The position numbers and the translations under genes were made by a program. Positions 1 through 5,404 of a DNA stretch of 5,404 bases are shown here, piece after piece (the first letter of the stretch is position 1; the number at the start of each line of letters is the position of its first letter). Under the pieces are notes generated by a model. The model was given only the letters and a program-made list of their open reading frames with translations. It was not told where the DNA came from and searched no databases. Source of the stretch: Saprospiraceae bacterium (lineage in GTDB: Bacteria > Bacteroidota > Bacteroidia > Chitinophagales > Saprospiraceae). The stretch lies in the NCBI GenBank assembly GCA_014379665.1, contig JACMLK010000376.1, forward strand, positions 1-5,404, read 5' to 3'.

Positions 1-198
1 ATGGAAGCAGTCACTCAGGTGAGATATAATGACAAAGGGGTACTGGCATCGTTGCATCCGGATGGTGATCATGTATATATTTCGTTTTTTGCCAATGTTA
101 AAGGCATTGCACCCGGTCAGTCAGCTGTTTTTTATGAAGGCGATGATGTCATTGGTGGAGGTATCATACAGCAAAATAGAATGTGGTTGACAGAATAA
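1..198 (+). CDS. mnmA: tRNA-specific 2-thiouridylase MnmA, C-terminal fragment (5' end outside window)
   Basis: MnmA uses ATP and a relayed persulfide sulfur to thiolate uridine 34 of the tRNAs for Lys, Glu and Gln in the cytoplasm. Only the last 65 residues are visible. They match the C-terminal beta-barrel domain of the family: a VRYND segment near the start, then the highly conserved block PGQSAVFYEGDDVIGGGII (about residues 38-56), and a stop at 196-198. The ATG at base 1 is almost certainly an internal methionine, because the family is usually about 360-380 residues long. The N-terminal PP-loop ATP-binding domain and the two catalytic cysteines would lie upstream of the window. The reading frame is intact to the stop. 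The identification rests on the PGQ-AVFY-G-x-GGG signature, which is specific to MnmA. An 84-bp gap separates it from the next gene, so co-transcription is possible but not shown. Confidence 0.93.
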   Translation: MEAVTQVRYNDKGVLASLHPDGDHVYISFFANVKGIAPGQSAVFYEGDDVIGGGIIQQNRMWLTE

Positions 199-201
199 CG
201 T

Positions 202-211
202 CAGGTACCTG
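202..211. repeat. 10-bp perfect palindrome just after mnmA stop
   Basis: CAGGTACCTG is a perfect palindrome starting 4 bases after the mnmA stop codon. It has no loop and no T-run directly after it, so it does not look like a Rho-independent terminator. It could be a small protein-binding site or chance. The rest of the 199-282 gap is AT-rich and holds no recognisable RNA or promoter consensus. Confidence 0.3.
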
Positions 212-264
212 TGTAATAATTATAATGTTATTTCGTTATTTGTTTAGCTGTAAACTAATAACAA

Positions 265-278
265 ATTAAGTATTAAGT
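265..278 (+). repeat. Tandem 7-bp direct repeat upstream of lipoprotein start
   Basis: ATTAAGT occurs twice back to back (265-271 and 272-278), ending 4 bases before the ATG of the lipoprotein gene. This places an A/T-rich stretch where a Shine-Dalgarno motif would normally sit. That is typical of Bacteroidota leaders, where A-rich sequence rather than SD pairing tends to support initiation. The repeat may be chance in AT-rich DNA. Confidence 0.35.
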
Positions 279-282
279 TAAT

Positions 283-1017
283 ATGAAATTTAAAGTTAAT
301 TATCTGTTCATCATTTTATCCTTTTTTTTGCTGTCATGCGAGGATGAGACTGAAATAATCGATGAATCTGCTTTTGGGTATGATTTTTTTCCGGTTGCTC
401 AGGGTAAATCCTGGATTTATGCTTCCGACAGTGTGATTTATGACAATGAGGGCACACAGATAGATACCTTCAGGTCATTCCTTCGTGAAGAGATGGGTGA
501 ATCATTTGTGGATGAAGAAGGAAATACGGTGTATAAATTAATGCGTTATTTTAGAAGAAATGAATCAGATCCATGGTCGCGTATCAATACATGGACACTT
601 TTTTCAAACAAAACCAATGCTATCCGGACAGAAGAGAATCTAAAATTTGTTAAATTGGTTTTTCCTGTCAGGAAAGGATTGAGGTGGAATGGAAATATTT
701 TTGTAGATGAAAATATTAAAATTGATGTGGCCGGTGAAATGATTGAAATGTATAAAAACTGGAAACATCGCATGGAAGAAATCGATGTTGACTTTATGTA
801 TAAAGACACTACTGTGAAAGCCATAAGGGTCAATCTGGTGGATGAAACATCTATTATTGACAGACGTAAAGTAACTGAATATTATGGCAAAAATCTTGGT
901 TTGCTGAAAAAAGAAATGATCATCCTGGATTCAGATGGGAGCAGGCCAAATGATCCGTGGGAAGTAAAAGCCAAAAAGGGATTCATCCACACACTGACGT
1001 TGATTGAAACAAATTAA
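283..1017 (+). CDS. Uncharacterised Bacteroidota lipoprotein, possibly surface-exposed
   Basis: This 244-residue protein has a clear type II signal peptide: a positively charged start (MKFK), a hydrophobic core with FIILSFF, and a lipobox LLSC that places the lipid-modified cysteine at residue 19. The next residues, EDETE, are acidic. In Bacteroidota, an acidic stretch directly after the cysteine resembles the lipoprotein export signal that sends lipoproteins to the outer face of the outer membrane, so surface exposure is an inference. The mature part is soluble, mixed alpha/beta in composition and rich in charged residues, with no further membrane segment. A segment near residues 33-48 (FFPVAQGKSWIYASDS) resembles the start of many unnamed Bacteroidota lipoproteins. 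I recognise no enzymatic motif and assign no function. The ATG at 283 is chosen because an in-frame stop lies just upstream (274-276) and the signal peptide begins there. rimM starts 14 bp after its stop, so the two are probably co-transcribed. Confidence 0.85.
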   Translation: MKFKVNYLFIILSFFLLSCEDETEIIDESAFGYDFFPVAQGKSWIYASDSVIYDNEGTQIDTFRSFLREEMGESFVDEEGNTVYKLMRYFRRNESDPWSRINTWTLFSNKTNAIRTEENLKFVKLVFPVRKGLRWNGNIFVDENIKIDVAGEMIEMYKNWKHRMEEIDVDFMYKDTTVKAIRVNLVDETSIIDRRKVTEYYGKNLGLLKKEMIILDSDGSRPNDPWEVKAKKGFIHTLTLIETN

Positions 1018-1031
1018 GACGGACATCTGAA

Positions 1032-1541
1032 ATGGCTAAAAAGTATGTAAAGATTGGCACTTTGCTCAGGACTGTTGGTACTAATGGTGAAGTAAAAGTT
1101 GATATTACCAATGAGTTTTTAGAGGATTTGCTGGCATCTGATCATGTTTTTGTTGTGGAAAATGGTTCATTCATTCCGTATTTCATTGAATCAATAAGGG
1201 AGACCAACCATATTCTTATAAAAATGGAAGAGGTGGATGATCCTGAGTCTGCTTCAGCCCTTAATTTAAGAGATATCTATCTGAGAGAAGAAAACATCCA
1301 TTCTGAAACATTTTTCAAGCAGCTGGAGAAGGAGGAGTTGACTGGTTATTCGGTTTATAATGGCAATGAACTGATAGGTACTATCAGCTCTATTGAATTA
1401 TTTCCTCAACAGATAATGGCTTTGATACTTTACAAAGGTAAAATGATTTACGTACCTCTTGCAGACGAACTCATTGAAAAAGTAGACAAAACGACATCCG
1501 CCATGTACATGCTTTTGCCTGAAGGACTATTGGATATTTAG
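1032..1541 (+). CDS. rimM: Ribosome maturation factor RimM (16S rRNA processing protein)
   Basis: RimM binds ribosomal protein S19 and helps assemble the head of the 30S subunit during 16S rRNA maturation in the cytoplasm. The 169-residue product has the normal length. The N-terminal RimM barrel (about residues 5-88) carries the glycine-rich G-x(6)-G-x-x-GEVKV pattern at residues 9-23, an IPYFIESIR strand (48-56) and the VDDPESASAL helix (68-77). The C-terminal PRC-barrel (about 100-169) has LTGYSVY, IGTISSIE and the closing IYVPL...LPEGLLDI pattern typical of the family. One small oddity is that the histidine often found before the second glycine (HG-x-x-G) is valine here (V15). The ATG at 1032 directly precedes the conserved first strand, and there is no strong Shine-Dalgarno motif. 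In many bacteria rimM follows rpsP (S16); here the upstream neighbour is a lipoprotein 14 bp away, so it probably shares that gene's transcript. Confidence 0.92.
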   Translation: MAKKYVKIGTLLRTVGTNGEVKVDITNEFLEDLLASDHVFVVENGSFIPYFIESIRETNHILIKMEEVDDPESASALNLRDIYLREENIHSETFFKQLEKEELTGYSVYNGNELIGTISSIELFPQQIMALILYKGKMIYVPLADELIEKVDKTTSAMYMLLPEGLLDI

Positions 1542-1551
1542 AAGCAATTTG

Positions 1552-1582
1552 TTGTTCAAAACTGTCAATCTTTTTACTTTTA
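1552..1582 (+). promoter_or_regulatory. Possible Bacteroidota-type promoter before the DUF6089 pair
   Basis: A TTG at 1552-1554 (preceded by G, against the TTTG -33 consensus) is followed after 20 bp by TACTTTTA at 1575-1582, which matches the Bacteroidota -7 consensus TAnnTTTG at all positions except the last. Transcription would begin near 1588-1592, about 30 bases before the ATG at 1622. The site lies in the 80-bp gap after rimM, where no terminator hairpin is visible. Such matches occur by chance in AT-rich DNA, so this is tentative. Confidence 0.28.
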
Positions 1583-1621
1583 ATCGGGTTATTTACTTAA
1601 AAATGAGATTGTTGATAAAAG

Positions 1622-2566
1622 ATGACTAAATTTGCACTACACCTAATACTGAGAGCACCAATGAGAATGGATTTACATTGCATAATGCGTGTATTTTGTT
1701 TTATGGTAATCACCCATTTAACATTGATACATAAAATTGAAGCGCAATATCTTCATTCCAAAATTCATTTAGGTGCTATGTTTTATCAGGGTGACCTGAC
1801 TCCTAGAGCCATCGATTATAGTTTTGGCCCCGGCAACCTTGCCTGGGGTGTTTCTGTTGGAAAAGACCTGACTGACTGGATCAGTATCAATGCAAGGTTC
1901 ATGAAAGGAACACTTACCGGAGATGACAGCTATTCGACCAATTTGATACAAAGAAGCAGGAATCTTAGTTTTTCATCCCCATTGTATGAATATGGATTTT
2001 ATGCAGATGTCAGGATCAATAAATTTTGGAAGGCATTAGATAAATATAAACTGCGTTTATATCTTTCCGTCGGTTTGAACCTGATTCATTTTAATCCCAA
2101 AACGTATTATAAGGGACAATGGGTTGATTTACAACCTTTGGGCACTGAGGGTCAAACATTGCCGGGATCAGTAAAAAATAAATATAGTCTAAATTCCCTT
2201 TCAAGACCCATTGGAATAACAATTGAGTTCGATATTACACACAGGACTGCGTTCGGTCTCGAAATCGCACCACGGAAAACCTATACCGATTATCTGGACG
2301 ATGTGAGCGGTGCTTACCCCTTTTACGACGACATGATGTCTGCCGGCAATACGCTCGGAGCTAACTTATCAAACCGAAGGGGAGAGTTTTTTGGTACTGA
2401 CAATGAAAGACTTAGTACAGGTGCAACACGAGGAAACCCCAATAATAATGATTGGTACACCCACGTCGGTTGCTATTTTAAGTTTAAATTCGGTAAGACA
2501 AGAACTTCCACATTTGAAGAGCAACCTGACAAAAACCAATATCCGATCCAAAAAGATAGTCCATGA
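1622..2566 (+). CDS. DUF6089/PorG-like outer-membrane beta-barrel protein, first copy
   Basis: This is a secreted barrel-type protein of the Bacteroidota family that I recognise as DUF6089, which from memory includes the type IX secretion protein PorG. Alternating polar/hydrophobic beta strands fill the sequence from about residue 46 to 292. Family signatures are YQGDL (55-59), FNP...KGQW-DLQPLGTEGQ (157-178), TDYLDDVS (222-229) and RGNPNNNDWY (270-279). A hydrophilic tail of about 22 residues follows the last predicted strand. The start is uncertain. From the ATG at 1622 the protein is 314 residues with an unusually long 42-residue leader. In-frame ATGs at 1661, 1667 and 1685 exist, and the one at 1685 gives a compact signal peptide (MRVFCFMVITHLTLIHKIEA, then Q) and a 293-residue protein; I prefer 1685. 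No Shine-Dalgarno motif decides it. The next gene overlaps its stop and is a paralogue. The precise role is unknown: PorG itself is an envelope component of type IX secretion, but these copies need not do the same job. Confidence 0.82.
   Translation: MTKFALHLILRAPMRMDLHCIMRVFCFMVITHLTLIHKIEAQYLHSKIHLGAMFYQGDLTPRAIDYSFGPGNLAWGVSVGKDLTDWISINARFMKGTLTGDDSYSTNLIQRSRNLSFSSPLYEYGFYADVRINKFWKALDKYKLRLYLSVGLNLIHFNPKTYYKGQWVDLQPLGTEGQTLPGSVKNKYSLNSLSRPIGITIEFDITHRTAFGLEIAPRKTYTDYLDDVSGAYPFYDDMMSAGNTLGANLSNRRGEFFGTDNERLSTGATRGNPNNNDWYTHVGCYFKFKFGKTRTSTFEEQPDKNQYPIQKDSP
2563..2566 (+). other. ATGA stop/start overlap coupling the two barrel genes
   Basis: The TGA stop of the first barrel gene (2564-2566) shares bases with the ATG of the second (2563-2565). 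With no Shine-Dalgarno motif in the preceding 20 bases, re-initiation by ribosomes finishing the first gene is the likely route to translation. This supports joint expression of the paralogues. Confidence 0.8.
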
Positions 2567-3426
2567 AGAGTGTAATTATTACATTTTGGATGGTACTTTC
2601 AACCTCCTTACTTAATGCACAGACCATTGAAATTGGCGGCAGTTTTGGAGGTGCCACTTATCAGGGAGACATCAGTCATTTAAGCAGTAAACTAAGCATC
2701 GAAGGGGCCAGATTTTTAAAAGGATTACATGTAGGCTACCTTTTTTCTGAATATGCTTCTCTGAAATTTAAATGGAGCAATGCATCGCTTCGTGCAGATG
2801 ACAAAGGATCTGCCGATTTCTGGAGAGTAGAGCGAAATCTGCATTTCAGAACTGATATCAGAGAGTTGGCTTTGGTCTGTGAATTTGAGTTGTTGGACGT
2901 CTTCAAAAGTCTGAGAAAATACAGGATTAAACCGTTTGTAAACTTTGGAGTAGCCTTGTTTACATTTAATCCACAGGCGTCATTTAAAGGTCAATGGTAT
3001 GATCTGCAGCCATTAGGTACAGAAGGTCAGGGTCTTCCGGGTTATGGAAAGCCATATTCATTAAATCAGATAAGCCTTCCTTTTGGATTTGGTTTTAAAT
3101 ACTTCTTCAATGAAGAATTATATATTGCGTTTGAGATAAGTCCCCGTATTACTTTTACTGATTATCTCGATGACGTATCTTCAAAATATCCGGATTTTGA
3201 ACTCCTGCGTCAGCATCATGGAGATGTGGCTGTACAACTTTCTTATCAGGCAGATAAGAGGCCCGGTGGCAAACCTTTGACGCCTGACGAGCTCAAATTA
3301 AGAGGTAATCCAAATGATAATGACTGGTATATTTTTAACAGCCTGATAATAGGATATAAGTTTAATGTCGGTAAATATTTGAAAGGACGAAAATCATTTC
3401 GTCAGGGAAGAAAGTGTCATTTTTAA
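2563..3426 (+). CDS. DUF6089/PorG-like outer-membrane beta-barrel protein, second copy
   Basis: The 287-residue product is paralogous to the gene just upstream. A typical Sec signal peptide covers residues 1-19 (ending SLLNA, with cleavage before Q20). The mature part is rich in beta strands and repeats the family signatures in the same order: GGATYQGDIS (29-38), FNP..FKGQWYDLQPLGTEGQ (135-156), LPFGFGFKYFF (172-182), FTDYLDDVS (198-206) and RGNPNDNDWY (247-256). In the FNP...LPG block, 20 of 26 residues equal the first copy, while codons differ at many silent positions, so the duplication is not recent. The C-terminus is strongly basic (KYLKGRKSFRQGRKCHF), unlike the acidic/polar tail of copy one. 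Its ATG overlaps the upstream TGA as ATGA (2563-2566), which suggests translational coupling and equal expression. It lacks its own ribosome-binding motif. Outer-membrane location is inferred from signal peptide and strand pattern. Ligand or partner is unknown. Confidence 0.86.
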   Translation: MKSVIITFWMVLSTSLLNAQTIEIGGSFGGATYQGDISHLSSKLSIEGARFLKGLHVGYLFSEYASLKFKWSNASLRADDKGSADFWRVERNLHFRTDIRELALVCEFELLDVFKSLRKYRIKPFVNFGVALFTFNPQASFKGQWYDLQPLGTEGQGLPGYGKPYSLNQISLPFGFGFKYFFNEELYIAFEISPRITFTDYLDDVSSKYPDFELLRQHHGDVAVQLSYQADKRPGGKPLTPDELKLRGNPNDNDWYIFNSLIIGYKFNVGKYLKGRKSFRQGRKCHF

Positions 3427-3473
3427 GAGAAAAATTTAATCTTTTGTTACAAATCAATAGCTTACGTTATATT
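3427..3473. other. Short convergent intergenic region without visible terminator
   Basis: Only 47 AT-rich bases separate the converging barrel and helicase genes. I find no GC-rich stem followed by a T-run on either strand, so transcription from the two sides probably ends by another mechanism or reads into the opposing gene. Confidence 0.5.
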
Positions 3474-5404
3474 TCAAATGGAGACATACTCATCCAACAA
3501 TTTTGCATAAACCTCATTTTGTGACAACAAATCTCTGTTCCCGATGAGGATGATGTGTTCTCTTGCTCTGGTGAGTGCTACATTTAGTTTGCGGTCTATT
3601 CCTTCCGCTGATGGGGATATAAGGGTTGCCAATTGACTATACCTGTTCACACAAAAAGATAAAATAATAATATCTCTTGCTCCGCCCTGATATCGCTCCA
3701 CCGTGTCCACTGTGATATTATTTGTTATATCTTGGGGCAATCTGTCCATACACTGTCTGATGAGGGCTATCTGTGCCCTGTACGGCGTAATGATACCAAT
3801 TGAATCTGAACGGATCATTTTATCGTTCAACTTATAGAGCGCAATGAGCTTTTCAATGATTTCGACAGAAGCGTTTGCTTCAAATATATTGGTTTTCCAA
3901 TTGATGTCTTCATCTTCCGGTGTATTGATATAGATTGTTCTATGATAGGCCAGATGCTCTGTTTCCAAGGTACTTTTTTCAAAAAAACCGGTTGCTGTCA
4001 GTCTTTTATGTCCGGGCAGTAACTCCAGTTTGCCTTCATAAAAGTATTGGTTCGGAAACGACATGAGATCCCGGTGCATTCTTCCCTGTTGTCCCAGAAT
4101 ACCGATCGCATTGAGCCAGTTGTTTTTTGAAATCTGCATAAACAGACGTTCGAACAGTGAGGTCCTGGTATCCGTAAATCCGGTTTCAAGCAGTATTTCA
4201 TTCTTTATTTTACTGTCATATCCGGGTTGAGTGACTACGGCAGGCAACTGTTTGTGATCCCCGATGAGCATGAATCTCCTGAATCTTGATAGTAAGCCCA
4301 ATAACATTGGCTCAAGGATTTGTGATGCCTCATCTATGATGACAGTATCAAAATTTTTGAGATGGAACAAATCCACGCGATTGATAATACTGGATACTGT
4401 AGAAATATATATCCTTCTTTCTGCAAGTAGTTGAATAATTTCCTGTCTTGAAGTGACTTCTTTAATAACCTGATCCAACAGGTGTTCACTGTAATTTTCA
4501 CCCGTACCAATACGGCTGCCTAGCCGGAGAAACTTGTGTCTGAAATCAGGATGGATAGATAGTACAGCATCACATATTTCATCCACTGCCCGGTTGGTAT
4601 ATGCAAGCAGAAGGATGGTTTCTTTGGTATGATCATGCAGATAGAGGACGAGATTTTTTAACATAATACTGGTTTTCCCCGTACCAGGTGGTCCCCATAA
4701 GAGAAAATAATCTTTAGTTGCCAACATAAGATTCAGCAATACTGCCTGATGTGCAGTGACCTCAGATCCAAATGATATTTTATCAGGCATTTCCTTAAAT
4801 TGCGGGATGCGCTGACCGAGGATTAGTTGACGAAATTCAAGTGGGGCAGAAGCCCAGGTAAACATACTTTTAAACATGGTATTAAAGCTGCTGTCCAGCG
4901 AATCCTGCTCAATATTCCAACGTTTTTCTGTTTTAAAGAGACTTTGATTGTACTGTTTATTTCTGAGTCTGATGACCACGGCATCGGATGTGAGGTTTGT
5001 AATGGAGCATTTAAATATCTGATTGCTCAATACAGGTCTTTGCATGCCCTGATCAGTTGGGTATAGTACACCAATGTCACCTGTTCTGAAATTGACCAGG
5101 TTGTTGTCATCCGGATTTCTTGACAAGACGAGGTAGGCGTCTTCCTGATCTGAATGGTTATCAGTGATGGTAAGCCCGCTCAGTAAAGCAAATCTTTCTT
5201 TTTTCTCTGATTCATTTTCCAGCCACATCGCTGCATGACCGTTGGACTTATTGATTCCGTGTTCACCCGTTTTTGCAAGCGATTGTTCTCTTGCTGTAAA
5301 AGCAATATAATGATTGAGATAAGTCTTTTCAAGAGGCTGGAGGGTGGAGTATATATTGTGAAAATTTTCAATGTCCTTTAAATTGAATCCTTTTAACTTT
5401 GGAA
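3474..5404 (-). CDS. Superfamily 1 Upf1/Dna2-like DNA/RNA helicase (N-terminus outside window)
   Basis: The frame stays open from the TGA at 3474-3476 to the window edge, giving 642 residues. The first Met in the window (5228) is internal: 58 further in-frame residues precede it, including FTAREQSLAKTGEHG. Numbering from that Met, residues about 30-95 form a beta-rich 1B-type domain (FRTGDIGVLYP). The helicase core follows: Q-motif region TAHQ (158-161), Walker A GPPGTGKT (179-186), motif Ia AYTNRAVDEI (209-218), Walker B DEAS (299-302), motif III GDHKQLPA (323-330), QGRMH of motif IV (381-385), ITPYRAQ (480-486), motif V TVERYQG (509-515) and motif VI NVALTRAREH (549-558). This order defines the AAA_11/AAA_12 pair of Upf1-like SF1B enzymes, ATP-driven translocases that are usually 5'-to-3'. 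All catalytic residues are present, so it should be active. Many Bacteroidota relatives exceed 1000 residues and carry a PD-(D/E)XK (Cas4/Dna2-like) nuclease upstream; that part cannot be seen here. It converges with the barrel genes and is not in their operon. Confidence 0.92.
   Translation of the reverse strand, partial: PKLKGFNLKDIENFHNIYSTLQPLEKTYLNHYIAFTAREQSLAKTGEHGINKSNGHAAMWLENESEKKERFALLSGLTITDNHSDQEDAYLVLSRNPDDNNLVNFRTGDIGVLYPTDQGMQRPVLSNQIFKCSITNLTSDAVVIRLRNKQYNQSLFKTEKRWNIEQDSLDSSFNTMFKSMFTWASAPLEFRQLILGQRIPQFKEMPDKISFGSEVTAHQAVLLNLMLATKDYFLLWGPPGTGKTSIMLKNLVLYLHDHTKETILLLAYTNRAVDEICDAVLSIHPDFRHKFLRLGSRIGTGENYSEHLLDQVIKEVTSRQEIIQLLAERRIYISTVSSIINRVDLFHLKNFDTVIIDEASQILEPMLLGLLSRFRRFMLIGDHKQLPAVVTQPGYDSKIKNEILLETGFTDTRTSLFERLFMQISKNNWLNAIGILGQQGRMHRDLMSFPNQYFYEGKLELLPGHKRLTATGFFEKSTLETEHLAYHRTIYINTPEDEDINWKTNIFEANASVEIIEKLIALYKLNDKMIRSDSIGIITPYRAQIALIRQCMDRLPQDITNNITVDTVERYQGGARDIIILSFCVNRYSQLATLISPSAEGIDRKLNVALTRAREHIILIGNRDLLSQNEVYAKLLDEYVSI

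Noticed and set aside
187..226. TTGACA (187-192) and TATAAT (221-226), perfect sigma-70-like boxes before the lipoprotein gene
   Set aside because: The spacer is 28 bp, far longer than the usual 17, the first box lies inside mnmA, and the Bacteroidota primary sigma factor recognises a different consensus.
242..255. Small inverted repeat GTTTA-GCTG-TAAAC as a terminator or RNA switch
   Set aside because: The stem is only 5 bp and AT-rich with no following T-run; it is expected by chance.
546..833. 95-codon open frame on the minus strand inside the lipoprotein gene
   Set aside because: It is a shadow of the coding frame, with low-complexity Ser/Phe/Ile composition, no recognisable domain, and it is fully covered by a well-supported gene.
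2391..2615. 74-codon plus-strand frame spanning the junction of the two barrel genes
   Set aside because: It overlaps two supported genes in another frame and its translation shows no domain or signal.
3427..3473. Bidirectional terminator between converging genes
   Set aside because: Only a 4-bp AAGA/TCTT pairing can be drawn, with no GC-rich stem, so it does not meet terminator criteria.
4827..5066. 79-codon plus-strand frame antisense to the helicase
   Set aside because: The helicase frame here encodes a conserved domain; the antisense product has no recognisable features.
3474..5404. Reading the helicase as part of a defence system together with the barrel genes
   Set aside because: The genes converge on opposite strands, the barrels are outer-membrane proteins, and no nuclease, toxin or other defence partner is visible in the window.

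Overview
The window looks like ordinary chromosomal sequence from a Bacteroidota (Bacteroidetes) bacterium. Base composition is AT-rich. Gene starts lack clear Shine-Dalgarno motifs. There is a lipoprotein with an acidic stretch right after its lipid-anchored cysteine, and there are two outer-membrane proteins of the DUF6089/PorG-like type that I know only from this phylum. A member of Saprospiria, Chitinophagia or a similar lineage would fit, but the sequence alone does not fix the family.

Layout, left to right. Bases 1-198 are the 3' end of mnmA (tRNA 2-thiouridylase, C-terminal beta-barrel only). After an 84-bp AT-rich gap comes an uncharacterised lipoprotein (283-1017). It is followed 14 bp later by rimM (1032-1541), the 30S ribosome maturation factor. 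After a further 80-bp gap with a possible Bacteroidota-type promoter come two paralogous DUF6089-like outer-membrane barrel proteins (about 1622/1685-2566 and 2563-3426), which overlap by ATGA and are probably translationally coupled. A 47-bp convergent gap separates them from a large minus-strand gene (3474 to beyond 5404). That gene encodes an SF1 Upf1/Dna2-like helicase with all the expected motifs, and its N-terminus lies outside the window.

Functionally, mnmA and rimM are both translation housekeeping genes (tRNA wobble modification and 30S assembly), with a cell-envelope lipoprotein between them. The barrel pair is a separate envelope transcription unit made by an old tandem duplication. 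The helicase is an independent nucleic-acid-processing gene on the other strand. I see no CRISPR array, IS element, tRNA, rRNA, integrase or phage gene. The points most worth a second look are the tandem DUF6089 pair outside its usual context and the unseen N-terminal half of the helicase. I do not see convincing evidence of a new multi-gene system.
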